64,000 nt of DNA. Origin: an uncultured Oscillospiraceae bacterium. GTDB lineage: Bacteria > Bacillota > Clostridia > Oscillospirales > Oscillospiraceae. The stretch lies in contig CANRFC010000004.1 in assembly GCA_947629795.1 (NCBI GenBank), positions 58,563 through 122,562 of the forward strand. The letters are read 5' to 3'. Made by a program: the position numbers and the translations under genes. Below the pieces are notes generated by a model. That model had not been told where the DNA came from and made no database searches. It saw only the letters and a list, made by a program, of their open reading frames with translations. This document shows, one piece after another, positions 25,065 to 34,567 of this stretch; the first letter of the stretch is position 1, and every line of letters starts with the position of its first letter.

Positions 25065-25695
25065 TGACCTGGTCGTATCCACCCTATCCCTCAAGCACCT
25101 GGAGGGAAAGCCCTTCGTCCAGATCGGTCCCATTCAAAGTGCCAAGGACAGCCGGAAGCTGCAACAGGCCTTTAACGAGCTGCAGCACAGGAAGATGATC
25201 CAAAATCTCTCTCAGCTGCTGTATTCCGTCACCGATGAGAAGCTTTTTTATCACGTTTCCGGCGGTTTCTCCTCCCAGGACGCCGCCCTGGACTATTTGA
25301 TCGAGCCCCTCCACAGGGAGGGGCTCGTCCCGGAGGATTTTCGGGACGCCATCCTCCGGCGGGAGGCCCTCTCCAACACCCGCATCGGCTCGGTCGCTCT
25401 CCCCCAGGCCATTGGAACACCCGCAAAAAAGGACACCCTGAGCTTCCTGGTCTCCGACGTCCCCATTCCCTGGGGGCGGAAGGAGGTGTGGGCCGTCCTC
25501 CTGTTCACCACCGCCTCGGGGCATTACCAATCTGCCTGTCTGAAGGTGCTGCGCCGCCTGTCCCATGTCTTGGAGCGCAAGGAGACCCTTCAAAAGCTGC
25601 TGAAATGCCACTGTTGGCAGGACTTCATTGATCTGATGCTGAAAAAATGGGAATCCCCGCCTCGGCTGTCCACCGGGGCGGGGATCCCTGTATGA
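25054..25695 (+). pseudogene. BglG/PRD-type antiterminator remnant (EIIB and EIIA parts), 5' truncated
   Basis: The frame contains only the C-terminal modules of a PTS-regulated activator. IDLVVSTLSLKHLEGKPF matches the end of an EIIB-like domain, and from about MIQNLSQLLY to DFIDLML it follows an EIIA domain of the fructose/mannitol type. The conserved phosphorylated histidine after VALP is replaced by Gln (SVALPQAIG). The RNA- or DNA-binding domain and both PRD domains are absent. It begins exactly where the minus-strand flavodoxin remnant begins, as expected for a deletion that removed the 5' halves of two divergent genes. Confidence 0.7.
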
Positions 25696-25721
25696 GAGAG
25701 GAGGAAGTAATGGTATTTATT

Positions 25722-26627
25722 TCATGTTCCCCAGCCACAGGGGGGGGAGCCGATCTCCTTCAGGTGGTCCTGATACTCGTGGGTGCCGTAGAGGGCGTCC
25801 CGATGGTTGACCAGCTCGATCCGGTTGGCGATGATCCACTGCTTCAAGGTGGGAGAGCACAGGGCCTCCACATCCTTCACCCGGGGGATGGTACAACTGG
25901 ACTCGGTCAGGACATAATCGTCCAGGTAGCCGGGGTGCTGGGAACGCATGTAGATGACGAAGTCGTCGATGGGCATCTCCAGAATGGAACCTAAGGGGTC
26001 ATAGAAGGGGAAATCCACCACGTTCAGGGACTTGGAGTGCTTATGGGACAGGTCGATCCACTCCTGTATATTCAGCGCCCGGTACTTCTCGTCAGGCACA
26101 TTGACTTTCCCGTTGTAGCCCACGCCGCCCATAAAGCCATATACGATGCCGTACTCGTCGCAGACGGTGCGCAGCGCGCGGCTCAGCGGTCCCTCGTGGG
26201 TCTCAGGGCCCAACCCCTGGGCCCGCCGGGCGGAACCGCCGGGACCGATAGCGCCCAGTCCCGTGGTGTCAGGCAGCCGGCCCAGCCAGTCCTTGCAGCG
26301 CTCCAACTGGGCCCGCAATTCCTTCACTGCCTCGTCGTAGTCCACCTCGTCAGCGGCTTTCCGGTCCTTGCGCTATTTGAAGCGACCCTCCGCATTGACC
26401 ATGGAGGGGACCTCGGCGGCGCTCAAAACAGGGCAGCCCCAGAAATGGGTGTGCCAGCCGATACTGATCCAAGGCTTATCTTTCAGGTATTCACAAGCGG
26501 TCCTAAAACCCGGGGTGTCCAGCATGGTGTCGCAGGAGGTGACAACGCCCTCCTCAATGGTTTTCCAGGTGCCCAGGTTGTGGGTGTCGGTATATCCCAC
26601 ATCGTCCGCGCGAAATATGACCTTCAT
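25722..26627 (-). pseudogene. ChbG/YdjC family carbohydrate deacetylase, interrupted by an amber codon
   Basis: One continuous frame of about 300 codons carries the YdjC-type deacetylase: VIFRADDVGYTD with the metal-binding aspartates, SIGWHTHFWG with the histidines, then HPGYLDDYVL and ELVNHRDALY at the end. After GRFK a TAG at 26373-26375 stops translation 84 codons after the ATG at 26627, and the frame continues without shift as RKDRKAADEV. A single CAG or AAG to TAG change would explain it. The catalytic residues are otherwise intact, so the mutation is probably recent. The family removes N-acetyl groups from chitooligosaccharides and related sugars. Confidence 0.8.
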
Positions 26628-26929
26628 TCGCTCACCCGCCCTTCCTTTTTGTGGTTTCATTTTACAATACTTTTTCCCTCCCCACGCTTTACTTTTTCAC
26701 TGCCATTGGTGCAGTTTTTAAATGAAAAAAGAAGAATGTCAGCACAATGGATTTTAACATGAATAGTACATATCAGACAAGCCGCATTGGACTAAAAATG
26801 TCACAGCACAACTACCTTCTGTGGATAGTACTATTTTCATTACCGCTTAATTGAAACTGTTCCTTTCCCCGCATGGGTCAGCGTTTGGGTCAAGGCAAAA
26901 CCGCAAAAGCAAACACGCCGGAAAAGTGC
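26628..26929. other. AT-richer intergenic region without recognised gene
   Basis: About 300 bases clearly richer in A and T than their surroundings. They hold the weak GGGTGAG ribosome binding site of the deacetylase pseudogene and a small ATAGTACTAT palindrome near 26824. I see no other gene, RNA or repeat. Confidence 0.5.
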
Positions 26930-26975
26930 CAAAAAGCAAAAATAAACCGCTGGAATCAAACGATTCCAGCGGTTT
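26930..26975 (-). terminator. rho-independent terminator of the tRNA unit
   Basis: On the minus strand a perfect 14-bp stem (26975-26962 with 26957-26944) with loop of four is followed by TTATTTTTG. It starts two bases after the encoded CCA of tRNA-fMet. Confidence 0.93.
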
Positions 26976-26976
26976 C

Positions 26977-27053
<77 letters not shown>

Positions 27054-27063
27054 ATATTGATTT

Positions 27064-27151
27064 TGGTGCCGGAGACCGGAGTCGAACCGGCACGTTCTTT
27101 TGGAACACAGGATTTTAAGTCCCGGGCGTCTACCAATTCCGCCACTCCGGC
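27064..27151 (-). tRNA. tRNA-Leu (anticodon TAA)
   Basis: 88-nt class II tRNA with a long variable arm and encoded CCA. The acceptor pairs GCCGGAG with CTCCGGC, the anticodon loop is CTTAAAA giving TAA, and GGTTCGACTCC is the T loop. It is the first tRNA behind the promoter at 27180-27208. Confidence 0.96.
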
Positions 27152-27179
27152 ATGGCTGAGCCCTCTTAAGTGCTTATCT

Positions 27180-27208
27180 ACTATACCATATCTTACGCCG
27201 GGTGTCAA
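27180..27208 (-). promoter_or_regulatory. consensus promoter of the tRNA pair
   Basis: On the minus strand TTGACA (27208-27203), exactly 17 bases, TATAGT (27185-27180). It lies about 30 bases before tRNA-Leu, as for strong stable-RNA promoters. Confidence 0.95.
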
Positions 27209-27306
27209 GTAAAAATTCCGTCCTTCGTCCCCCCTGTTTCCCCTGTCTTCGCCGGGGCCGGCGCATAGAATATATAGAATATCATCCCTGAGAGGAGGCG
27301 CCGGAA

Positions 27307-27414
27307 ATGGAAGAGAAGAGCCTGCCTGTACCTGTGGGCAGCGGCGAGAGAGGGGACGTAGACGACCTCATTTTTTCGCCCCAGAACAACGCTCCCCGGC
27401 CCAGCAGCCGGTAG
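27307..27414 (+). CDS. possible 35-aa small protein
   Basis: A short frame starts with ATG 27307 after GAGAGGAGG at a good distance, reads MEEKSLPVPVGSGERGDVDD and ends in a Pro/Ser/Arg-rich tail. It runs toward the terminator at 27441-27480. I do not recognise it. AT-rich TAGAATAT repeats 35 bases upstream could hold a promoter. The strong ribosome binding site is the main support; it could still be chance. Confidence 0.4.
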   Translation: MEEKSLPVPVGSGERGDVDDLIFSPQNNAPRPSSR

Positions 27415-27434
27415 GTAAAAGCGCTCTTACATGA

Positions 27435-27488
27435 GAAAAGCCCCTGTCGTATCCCCGGTGTACCAGGGATACGACAGGGGCCCTTTTC
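27435..27488. terminator. bidirectional terminator ending the ribosomal protein operon
   Basis: A perfect 15-bp stem (27441-27455 with 27466-27480). On the minus strand it is followed by CTTTTCTC, ending the rplQ transcript; on the plus strand by CCCTTTTC. Confidence 0.93.
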
Positions 27489-27506
27489 TCGCTTGAGAGA
27501 CTGGTC

Positions 27507-27848
27507 TTACACCAGCTGGATGACCGCCATCTCAGCGGCGTCGCCGCGGCGGGGCCCGATGCGGACCACGCGGGTATAGCCGCCGTCACGGGTGGCGTAC
27601 TTGGGGCCGATCTGGTCAAAGAGCTTCTTGGCCACGTCCTCCTTGGTGATGAAGCCAAGGGCCTGACGATAAGCGGCCAGGTCGTTCTTCTTGGCCAGGG
27701 TGATCATCTTCTCGGCCAGGGGGGCAACCTCCTTGGCGCGGGTGACGGTGGTCTTGATCTGGCCGTTCTCCAGCAGATAGGTGGTCATAGCGCGAAGCAT
27801 GGCCATACGCTGGTCGGTGGGTCTTCCCAGTTTACGATTCGCAGGCAT
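27507..27848 (-). CDS. rplQ: 50S ribosomal protein L17
   Basis: 113-aa L17 with the family start [18 protein letters not shown] and the conserved [20 protein letters not shown] at the C-terminus. It binds 23S rRNA near the tunnel exit on the large subunit. It is the last gene of the S10-spc-alpha operon, 26 bases after rpoA, as in other Firmicutes, and is followed by the operon terminator at 27441-27480. Confidence 0.98.
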   Translation of the reverse strand: MPANRKLGRPTDQRMAMLRAMTTYLLENGQIKTTVTRAKEVAPLAEKMITLAKKNDLAAYRQALGFITKEDVAKKLFDQIGPKYATRDGGYTRVVRIGPRRGDAAEMAVIQLV

Positions 27849-27874
27849 TTTCTCTCACTCCTCTCGGCGTGTTA

Positions 27875-28825
27875 TCAATTGTTTTCGTCATCAGCAAGGG
27901 AAAGGCCCATCATGGCCAGCTTGTTGATGACCTCCTCCAGGCTCTTCCGGCCCAGATTCCGGACCTTCATCATCTCGTCCTGGGTCTTGTTGATCAAGTC
28001 CTCGACGGTGTTGATGTTGGCCCGCTTCAGGCAGTTGAAGCTCCGGACGCTCAGGTCCAGCTCCTCGATGGTCATCTCCAGCACCTTGTTGCGCTGGGCC
28101 TCGGGCTTCTCCACCACGGTGGAGGCGGAGCCCATGGTCTCGCTCAAGTCGGTGAACAGGAGGAAGTGATCCACCAGGATCCGGGCGCCCAGGCTCACAG
28201 CGTCCCGGGCGTCGATGGTGCCGTTGGTCCAGATCTCCAGGGTCAGCTTGTCATAGTCGGTCCGGTCGCCCACACGGGTGTTCTCCACGGTGTAGTTGAC
28301 CTTTTTCACCGGGGTGTAGACCGAATCCACAGGGATGACGCCGATGGGGGTCTGGGGGGTCTTGTTCCTGTCGGCGGGAACATAGCCCCGGCCGTGGGAC
28401 AGGGTCAGCTCCATGTTCAGGCTGGCACCGGGGCCCAGGGTGGCGATGTGGAGCTCGGGGTTGAGGACCTCCACCTCGCCGTCGGCCTTGATGTCGCCGG
28501 CGGTGACCTCGCACTCGCCGGTGGCCTCGATATAGACCGTCTTGACGCCCTCACAGTGGAGCTTGGCGATGATGGCCTTCACGTTGAGGACGATCTCGGT
28601 CACGTCCTCCTTGATGCCGGGGATGGTGCAGAACTCATGCTGCACGCCGGCGATCTTGATGGAGGTCACTGCCGTGCCGGGCAGGGAGGAGAGGAGCACA
28701 CGCCGCAGGGCGTTGCCCAGGGTGGTGCCATAGCCCCGCTCCAGGGGCTCGACTACATATTTGCCGTAGGTATTCTCACCGGGGGTCTCCACACATTCGA
28801 TGCGGGGCTTTTCGATTTCAACCAT
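27875..28825 (-). CDS. rpoA: DNA-directed RNA polymerase subunit alpha
   Basis: 316-aa alpha subunit. The N-terminal dimer and assembly domain covers about residues 1-230, with [21 protein letters not shown] as the most conserved part. The C-terminal domain includes [20 protein letters not shown] and [12 protein letters not shown], which contact UP elements and activators. It nucleates core polymerase assembly and is co-transcribed with S13, S11, S4 and L17. Confidence 0.99.
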   Translation of the reverse strand: MVEIEKPRIECVETPGENTYGKYVVEPLERGYGTTLGNALRRVLLSSLPGTAVTSIKIAGVQHEFCTIPGIKEDVTEIVLNVKAIIAKLHCEGVKTVYIEATGECEVTAGDIKADGEVEVLNPELHIATLGPGASLNMELTLSHGRGYVPADRNKTPQTPIGVIPVDSVYTPVKKVNYTVENTRVGDRTDYDKLTLEIWTNGTIDARDAVSLGARILVDHFLLFTDLSETMGSASTVVEKPEAQRNKVLEMTIEELDLSVRSFNCLKRANINTVEDLINKTQDEMMKVRNLGRKSLEEVINKLAMMGLSLADDENN

Positions 28826-28899
28826 TGATTACCCTCCTTAATGGGACGGCTGGTCGCTGCCGCCATTTCGATTGCTTTCCTGAGATACGAGGGTAAGGC

Positions 28900-29502
28900 T
28901 TACTTGGAGTACAACTCGACGATGAGGTGCTCCTCGATGGGCAGGTCGATATCCTCCCGGGCGGGCATCTTGGTCACGGTGCCCTTGAGAGAGTTCTTCT
29001 CCTTCTCCAGCCACTGGGGAACGTTGACGATGATGGCGTCCTCGCCCACGAAGCGCTTGAACTTCACGCTCTGGCGGGAAGACTCCTTGACCTCGATGAC
29101 GTCGCCCACCTTCACCAGGTAAGAGGGGATGTTGACCTTCTTGCCGTTGACGGTGAAGTGGCCGTGGTTCACCAGCTGACGGGCCTCACGGCGGGTCATG
29201 GCGAAGCCCAGGCGGTAGACGACGTTGTCCAGGCGGCGCTCCACCAGGACCAGCAGGTTCTCGCCGGTCTTGCCGGGCATCCGGGCGGCCTTCTCATAGT
29301 AGGAGCGGAACTGCTTCTCCAGAATGCCGTAGACAAACTTGACCTTCTGCTTCTCCTGAAGCTGGGTGGCATACTCGCTCTGCTTCCGGCGCACGTTGGC
29401 CTTGGGCTTGCGGTTGGTGGTCTTCTTATCGTAGCCCATGGCCGCGGGGGAGATGTTCAGCGCCTTGCAGCGTTTGGCGATGGGCTGGGTGTTTTTAGCC
29501 AT
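28900..29502 (-). CDS. rpsD: 30S ribosomal protein S4
   Basis: 200-aa S4 with the S4 RNA-binding domain [19 protein letters not shown] and [19 protein letters not shown]. It binds 16S rRNA early in small subunit assembly. The N-terminus has a single cysteine (KRCKAL), so this is the zinc-free form. In many bacteria S4 represses its own operon by binding the mRNA; no such site was identified here. Confidence 0.98.
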   Translation of the reverse strand: MAKNTQPIAKRCKALNISPAAMGYDKKTTNRKPKANVRRKQSEYATQLQEKQKVKFVYGILEKQFRSYYEKAARMPGKTGENLLVLVERRLDNVVYRLGFAMTRREARQLVNHGHFTVNGKKVNIPSYLVKVGDVIEVKESSRQSVKFKRFVGEDAIIVNVPQWLEKEKNSLKGTVTKMPAREDIDLPIEEHLIVELYSK

Positions 29503-29520
29503 ATTACCTCTTCCTCCTTC

Positions 29521-29916
29521 TTACACTCTGCGGCGCTTGGGCGGACGGCAGCCGTTGTGGGGCACGGGGGTCACGTCCTTGATGAGGGTGACCTCCAGAC
29601 CCACGGCCTGGAGCGCCCGGATAGCGGCCTCACGGCCCTGACCGGGCCCCTTGACGTAGACCTCGACGGTCTTCAGGCCGTGCTCCATGGCAGCCTTGGC
29701 GGCAGTCTCGGCGGCGGTCTGAGCGGCAAAGGGAGTGCTCTTCCGGGAGCCCCGGAAGCCCATCTCGCCGGAGGAAGCCCAGGAGATGGCGTTGCCCTGC
29801 ATGTCGGTCATGGTGACCATGGTGTTGTTGAAGGAGGAGCGGATATGCACCTGGCCCTTCTCAATGTTCTTACGCTCACGGCGGCGCGTACGCACCACTT
29901 TCTTAGTCGCAGCCAT
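29521..29916 (-). CDS. rpsK: 30S ribosomal protein S11
   Basis: 131-aa S11 of the platform. Conserved segments are [31 protein letters not shown] and the basic end [12 protein letters not shown]. The initial [10 protein letters not shown] is a basic tail. It lies 12 bases after rpsM and 18 before rpsD. Confidence 0.99.
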   Translation of the reverse strand: MAATKKVVRTRRRERKNIEKGQVHIRSSFNNTMVTMTDMQGNAISWASSGEMGFRGSRKSTPFAAQTAAETAAKAAMEHGLKTVEVYVKGPGQGREAAIRALQAVGLEVTLIKDVTPVPHNGCRPPKRRRV

Positions 29917-29928
29917 TCATATCCCTCC

Positions 29929-30297
29929 TTACTTCTTCTTGTTGGCGACGGTACGCTTCGGGCCCTTGCGGGTACGGGCGTTGGTCTTGGTCCTCTGGCC
30001 CCGGACAGGCAGCCCCTTGCGGTGGCGGATGCCCCGGTAGCAGCCGATCTCGGTCAGCCGCTTGATGTCCATGGCCAGATCCCGGCGGAGGTCGCCCTCC
30101 ACAGTGTAGCTGTGGCCGATGATCTCACGGAGTTTGGCCTCCTCGGCCTCGGTCAGATCCTTGACACGGGTGTCAGGGTTGATCCCGGCCTGGGCCAGGA
30201 TCTTCGTGGCGCTGGTGCGCCCAATGCCGAAGATATAAGTCAGACCGATCTCGATCCGCTTGTCTCTCGGCAAGTCAATGCCAGCAATACGAGCCAT
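29929..30297 (-). CDS. rpsM: 30S ribosomal protein S13
   Basis: 122-aa S13 of the small subunit head, which contacts the P-site tRNA and L5. It begins [20 protein letters not shown] and has the conserved [19 protein letters not shown] before a basic tail ending NKKK. It follows rpmJ and precedes rpsK, the canonical order. Confidence 0.99.
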   Translation of the reverse strand: MARIAGIDLPRDKRIEIGLTYIFGIGRTSATKILAQAGINPDTRVKDLTEAEEAKLREIIGHSYTVEGDLRRDLAMDIKRLTEIGCYRGIRHRKGLPVRGQRTKTNARTRKGPKRTVANKKK

Positions 30298-30316
30298 ACT
30301 GTTTCAGCACCTCCTA

Positions 30317-30430
30317 TTAACCTTGTCTTTGTTTATGCTTGGGGTTTTCGCAGATAACCATGACCTTGCCCTTGCGCTTGATGATCTTGCACTTCTCGCA
30401 CATGGGCTTCACGGACGGTCTTACTTTCAT
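30317..30430 (-). CDS. rpmJ: 50S ribosomal protein L36
   Basis: 37-aa L36 beginning [20 protein letters not shown] and continuing with a cysteine and a histidine (ICENPKH) that complete the zinc site. The frame is open upstream, but the ATG at 30430 matches the invariable L36 start. A 209-base gap to infA is the longest in this part of the operon. Confidence 0.98.
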   Translation of the reverse strand: MKVRPSVKPMCEKCKIIKRKGKVMVICENPKHKQRQG

Positions 30431-30639
30431 GATAAACCTCCTTGTGAATGCCTTGATGGCCCTCTCGTCGACACAAGCTCCACATCGTTCGCCTCCGCCC
30501 AAGGGCAAAGGCTCATTCGTTCCGCTGTGTCTCCTCTCCCCACAAAAGCTGAGGACCGCTTTTGCGGGGACCCCATTTTTATGGTTCGCAGCAAGGTCTG
30601 TGTCGACTCAAGTCGTTTATATTTTCTTTGGGGCTTTGC
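30431..30639 (-). promoter_or_regulatory. long structured spacer between infA and rpmJ
   Basis: The transcript here can form a 12-bp hairpin (CCCCGCAAAAGC pairing across 30537-30568, one G-U) and a small CGACTTGAGTCG dyad near 30605. No T run follows, so it is not a terminator. It may be an RNA processing or autoregulatory site; no gene is seen. Confidence 0.4.
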
Positions 30640-30858
30640 TTACTTGGTTCTCCAGGTGATGCGGCCTCTGGTCACATCGTAGGGGGACATCTGCACCGTG
30701 ACCTTGTCCCCGGGCAGGATGCGGATGAAGTTCATGCGCAGCTTGCCGGAGATGTGGGCCAGGATGATGTGCCCGTTGCCGATATCCACCCGGAAGGTGG
30801 TATTGGGAAGGGATTCGACGACGACTCCCTCCACCTCGATCATATCGTCCTTTGCCAA
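30640..30858 (-). CDS. infA: translation initiation factor IF-1
   Basis: 72-aa single OB fold, starting [20 protein letters not shown] and containing [19 protein letters not shown], the standard IF-1 sequence. It binds the A site of the 30S subunit during initiation. It follows the KOW protein gene by four bases and is the last gene before the long spacer. Confidence 0.99.
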   Translation of the reverse strand: MAKDDMIEVEGVVVESLPNTTFRVDIGNGHIILAHISGKLRMNFIRILPGDKVTVQMSPYDVTRGRITWRTK

Positions 30859-30862
30859 AGCG

Positions 30863-31153
30863 TCATTCCTCCATTTCCCTGCGGAACGCGGCCAGCGTCC
30901 TGCGCAGCTCTTTGTCCGTCAGGGCCTGGCCCTGCGTCAGCTTTTCGATGGCGGGATGGTCGAACATGCTTTGGTGGTCGGTCAGCGCTTTCACATGGCC
31001 CAGCTTCTTCCGCTTGGGCTTGGCGAGCCTGCGGCGCTTCCCGTCGGCCAGCAGGAGCATTTGCTGCTCCCGGTCCACGCCCACCACGCAGAAGACTCCG
31101 CCTTTGTCCCGTCCAGCGGTGGCTTGGACGATCCAGCCGGTGTAGTCAAACAT
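30863..31153 (-). CDS. KOW domain RNA-binding protein
   Basis: 96-aa protein with an N-terminal KOW fold: [20 protein letters not shown], followed by the basic [19 protein letters not shown] and a helical tail. This small L14e-like protein is often found between map and infA in clostridia. It overlaps map by eight bases. Association with ribosomes is inferred from location and fold. Confidence 0.9.
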   Translation of the reverse strand: MFDYTGWIVQATAGRDKGGVFCVVGVDREQQMLLLADGKRRRLAKPKRKKLGHVKALTDHQSMFDHPAIEKLTQGQALTDKELRRTLAAFRREMEE

Positions 31154-31916
31154 TTCCGTCCCCCGGATCGGTGAGGATCTCGCAATCCCCTTCCCCGGTG
31201 ATGAGGATGGTGTTCTCGTAGTGGGCGGTGAGGGACCCGTCGGCGGACACGGTGGTCCACTTGTCGGGCAGTACCTTCACCCGCCAGTCGCCGGCACACA
31301 CCATGGGCTCCACTGCGATGACCATACCGGGCAGGAACCGGGCGCCATGGCCCGCCGCGCCGTAGTTGGGCACCTCGGGAGCTTCATGCATCTGCCGGCC
31401 CACGCCATGGCCCACGAAGTCGCGGACCACCCCGTAGCCGAAGCTCTCCACGTACTGCTGGACCGCGTGCCCGATATCGGACACCCGATGCCCTTGCCGG
31501 GCGAACTTCACGCCCTCGAAGAAGCTCTGACGGGTGACGTCGATGAGCTTCTGTGCCTCGGGCGAGACCTCCCCGCAGGGGAAGGTGGCGGCGCAGTCCC
31601 CGTGGAACCCATTGAGGTAGGCGCCCACGTCGATGGAGACGATGTCGCCCTCCTTCAGCTTCCGGTGGTCGGGAATGCCGTGGATGACCACCTCGTTGAC
31701 CGAGGCGCAGATGGAGGCGGGAAATCCGCCGTAGCCCAGGAAAGACGGCTTGGCGCCGTGGCTCTCGATGAACTTGCGGACCTCCCTGTCGATCTCAAAG
31801 GTGGTGACGCCGGGACGGACCATGCTGCCGGCCAGCGCTCTGGCCTGGGCGGTAAGCCGTCCGGCGGCCCGCATCTTCTCGATCTCGCTGGGAGACTTGA
31901 TGGAGATCATGTCCAT
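31146..31916 (-). CDS. map: methionine aminopeptidase, type I
   Basis: 256-aa MetAP1 that removes the initiator Met from nascent proteins. Metal ligands are visible: the aspartates of SIDVGAYLNGFHGDCAATF, the histidine of GHGVGRQMHEAPEVPNYG, the glutamate of AVEPMV and that of AHYENTI. No N-terminal extension is present. It lies two bases after adk in the usual spc-operon position. Confidence 0.98.
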   Translation of the reverse strand: MDMISIKSPSEIEKMRAAGRLTAQARALAGSMVRPGVTTFEIDREVRKFIESHGAKPSFLGYGGFPASICASVNEVVIHGIPDHRKLKEGDIVSIDVGAYLNGFHGDCAATFPCGEVSPEAQKLIDVTRQSFFEGVKFARQGHRVSDIGHAVQQYVESFGYGVVRDFVGHGVGRQMHEAPEVPNYGAAGHGARFLPGMVIAVEPMVCAGDWRVKVLPDKWTTVSADGSLTAHYENTILITGEGDCEILTDPGDGNV

Positions 31917-31918
31917 GC

Positions 31919-32554
31919 TTACGCCCCCAGGAGCTTGAGGATGGCCTCAGTGGTCTCCTGCACGGAGGGGGCGTTGCCCGAGACTTCGCACAGAAGGCCC
32001 CGCTGCTGATAAAACGCTTTGAGGGGCTCGGTCTCCTTGTGGTAGACCGCCAGGCGGTCCCGGACGGTCTCCTCCTTGTCGTCGGCCCGGATGGTCAGCT
32101 CGCCGCCGCACTTGTCGCACACGCCCTCGGTCTTGGGGGGGATGTTGACGATGTGGTAGGTGGCGCCGCACTTGGCGCACACCCGGCGGCCGCTCATGCG
32201 CTTGACGATGGCGTCATCGGAGATCTCCAGGGAGACCACCTTGTCGAACTTGACGCCGGCGTCCTCCAGGGCCTGGGCCTGGGCGATGGTGCGGGGCACC
32301 CCGTCCAGGATATAGCCCTTGGCGCAGTCGGGCTTTTCCAGCCGCTCGGCCACGATGCCGATGATGACCTCATCGGGGACCAGCTGGCCGGCGTCCATAT
32401 AGCTCTTGGCCTTCAGGCCCACGGGAGTGCCCTCCTTCACGGCGGCGCGGAGCATGTCGCCGGTGGAGATGGTGGGGATGCCCAGGGCCTTGCTGACGAT
32501 GGCGGCCTGGGTGCCCTTGCCGGCGCCCGGAGGCCCTAAAAAGATGACTTTCAT
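31919..32554 (-). CDS. adk: adenylate kinase
   Basis: 211-aa long-type adenylate kinase that balances ATP, ADP and AMP. The P-loop is [12 protein letters not shown] (about residues 5-16). The LID carries a four-cysteine zinc site, VCAKCG and VCDKCGG, typical of Gram-positive enzymes. It follows secY by ten bases. Confidence 0.99.
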   Translation of the reverse strand: MKVIFLGPPGAGKGTQAAIVSKALGIPTISTGDMLRAAVKEGTPVGLKAKSYMDAGQLVPDEVIIGIVAERLEKPDCAKGYILDGVPRTIAQAQALEDAGVKFDKVVSLEISDDAIVKRMSGRRVCAKCGATYHIVNIPPKTEGVCDKCGGELTIRADDKEETVRDRLAVYHKETEPLKAFYQQRGLLCEVSGNAPSVQETTEAILKLLGA

Positions 32555-32564
32555 CCGCTCCTCC

Positions 32565-33917
32565 TTACTCCAGGAAGCCCTTGTAGTGCCGCATCATGAG
32601 CTGGGACTCCAGGACCTTGGCGGTCTCCAGAGCCACGCCCACGACGATGATCACACTGGTGCCGCCCAGGGCCAGATCGGAAACACCGATGATGTTGCCG
32701 GAGACGATGGGCAGGATGGCGATGACCGACAGGAAGATGGCGCCGAAGAAGGTGATCTTGTTGAGCACCCGGTGGATGAACTCAGCAGTGGGCTTGCCCG
32801 GACGGTAGCCGGGGATGAAGCCGCCGTTCTTCTTCAGGTTGTTGGACACCTCCACGGGGTCAAACTGCATGGTGGAGTAGAAATAACTGAAGGCCAGGAT
32901 CAGCAGGAAGTACACCACGGCGTACACCCAGCCGTTGCTGCGGAACACGGTGAGGAAGGTGCCCCAGCCGCCCTCGCTCTCGCTGGTCTTGCCGAAGAAC
33001 ATGCCGATGGTAGAGGGCAGAGAGGCGATGGACTGGGCGAAGATGATGGGCATAACGCCCGCCATATTCACCTTCATGGGGATGTGGCTGGACTGGCCGC
33101 CGTACATCTTCCGGCCCACCACCCGCTTGGCGTACTGCACGGGGATGCGGCGCTCGGCGTTCTGGATGAAGACCACGAAGACGATGAGGGCCAGCATACC
33201 GGCCACGATGAGGATCAGGCCCCAGGGAGGCAGGATGAAGATCTTCTCCAGTTCCTCCGCGGAGAGCTCGGCAAAGCTGTCCCGGTGAGCCCAGTTGCTC
33301 ACGCCCAGGCCCATGTCGGTGATCATCTTGGGCATCCGGGAGAGGATGCCGGCAAACAGGATCATGGAGATGCCGTTGCCAATGCCCTTCTCGGTGATCT
33401 GCTCGCCCAGCCACATAACGAAGGCGGAGCCGGCGGTGAAGGTCACCACGATGACGATGGCCGCCCAGACGCCGTTGATGTCGCCGGTGTCAAGCAGGTT
33501 CTGGCTGGTGCGGATGATGGTGTAGTAGCCGAAGCCCTGAAGCACGGCGATGGCCACGGTGACATACCGGGTGATGGCCGCGATCTTCTTGCGGCCCTCT
33601 TCGCCGCCCTCCTTCTGCATCCGCTCCAGGGCCGGGATGGCCACGGTGAGGAGCTGGATGATGATGGAGGAGTTGATATAGGGCTGCACGCCCAAAGCGA
33701 ACACGGCGGCCACGGAGAAGGCCGTGCCGTTCATGGTGCCCATCAGCCCCAGGAAGGTGCCCTTCATGGAGTCGATATAGCCCACCAGGCCGTCCACGTT
33801 GACAAAGGGCACCGAGATGGCGGAGCCCAGGCGGAAGATGAGCAGCGCGAAGACCGTAAAGAGGATCTTGCTGCGCAGCTCAGGGACCTTCCAGGCGTTC
33901 TTCAGTGTCTGGATCAC
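32565..33917 (-). CDS. secY: protein translocase subunit SecY
   Basis: 450-aa polytopic protein with ten hydrophobic segments that forms the channel for secreted and membrane proteins. Recognised by [13 protein letters not shown], the [12 protein letters not shown] stretch and the C-terminal [20 protein letters not shown]. It lies one base after rplO, so the two are probably coupled in translation. Confidence 0.99.
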   Translation of the reverse strand: MIQTLKNAWKVPELRSKILFTVFALLIFRLGSAISVPFVNVDGLVGYIDSMKGTFLGLMGTMNGTAFSVAAVFALGVQPYINSSIIIQLLTVAIPALERMQKEGGEEGRKKIAAITRYVTVAIAVLQGFGYYTIIRTSQNLLDTGDINGVWAAIVIVVTFTAGSAFVMWLGEQITEKGIGNGISMILFAGILSRMPKMITDMGLGVSNWAHRDSFAELSAEELEKIFILPPWGLILIVAGMLALIVFVVFIQNAERRIPVQYAKRVVGRKMYGGQSSHIPMKVNMAGVMPIIFAQSIASLPSTIGMFFGKTSESEGGWGTFLTVFRSNGWVYAVVYFLLILAFSYFYSTMQFDPVEVSNNLKKNGGFIPGYRPGKPTAEFIHRVLNKITFFGAIFLSVIAILPIVSGNIIGVSDLALGGTSVIIVVGVALETAKVLESQLMMRHYKGFLE

Positions 33918-33918
33918 C

Positions 33919-34359
33919 TTAGATCACCTCGGCCTTTCCTCCTGCCGCCTCGATCTTCTCCTTGGCGGAGGCGGAGAAAGCCGTAGCGCGGACGGTCAGT
34001 TTCTTGGTGAGGGTGCCGTTGCCCAGCACCTTCACGCCGTACTCGCACTTGGAAAGGATACCCTTTTCCAGCAAATCGCAGACATTGACGGTATCGCCAT
34101 CCTCAAACTTGTTGAGCGCGGAGACGTTGATGGCCTCCAGAGGCTTGGCGAAGATGTTGTTGAAGCCGCGCTTGGGCAGGCGCCGGGCCAGAGGCATCTG
34201 GCCGCCTTCGAAGCCCACGCGGACCTTGCCGCCGGAGCGGGCCTTCTGGCCCTTGTGGCCCCGGCCGCCGGTCTTGCCGTTGCCGGAACCGGGACCGCGG
34301 CCCTTGCGCCAGGCCTTGGCGTTGGAGCCCACGGCGGGAGAGAGATCATGCAGATTCAT
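33919..34359 (-). CDS. rplO: 50S ribosomal protein L15
   Basis: 146-aa L15. The Gly/Arg/Lys-rich N-terminal extension, [20 protein letters not shown], threads into 23S rRNA; the globular part ends with [19 protein letters not shown]. It is located between L30 and SecY. Confidence 0.99.
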   Translation of the reverse strand: MNLHDLSPAVGSNAKAWRKGRGPGSGNGKTGGRGHKGQKARSGGKVRVGFEGGQMPLARRLPKRGFNNIFAKPLEAINVSALNKFEDGDTVNVCDLLEKGILSKCEYGVKVLGNGTLTKKLTVRATAFSASAKEKIEAAGGKAEVI

Positions 34360-34373
34360 GCTTGTGCTCCTCC

Positions 34374-34553
34374 TTACTTGCTCTCGACCTGCAGAAGATA
34401 GCCGATGAGGGCGATCTTGCCGCGGGTCGCTTCGTTGTCGGGCTGAACGGTGGTATCGCCGATCTTGCGCAGGCCCAGGGACTCTGCCGTGGCCTTGTGC
34501 TTGGCGAGGCGGCCGTTCAGGCTCTTGACCAGTTTGATGTTCAATTCAGCCAT
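34374..34553 (-). CDS. rpmD: 50S ribosomal protein L30
   Basis: 59-aa L30 starting [19 protein letters not shown] and containing [15 protein letters not shown]. The short gene fits exactly between rpsE and rplO with an AAGGAGG-type ribosome binding site. L30 binds the large subunit near domain II of 23S rRNA and is the expected gene at this place. Confidence 0.96.
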   Translation of the reverse strand: MAELNIKLVKSLNGRLAKHKATAESLGLRKIGDTTVQPDNEATRGKIALIGYLLQVESK

Positions 34554-34567
34554 TTCGTTCGCCCTCC

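Noticed and set aside
26373..26375. TAG as a pyrrolysine or other recoded codon
   Set aside because: No stem structure is evident after the codon and the family does not use pyrrolysine as far as I know; a nonsense mutation is simpler.
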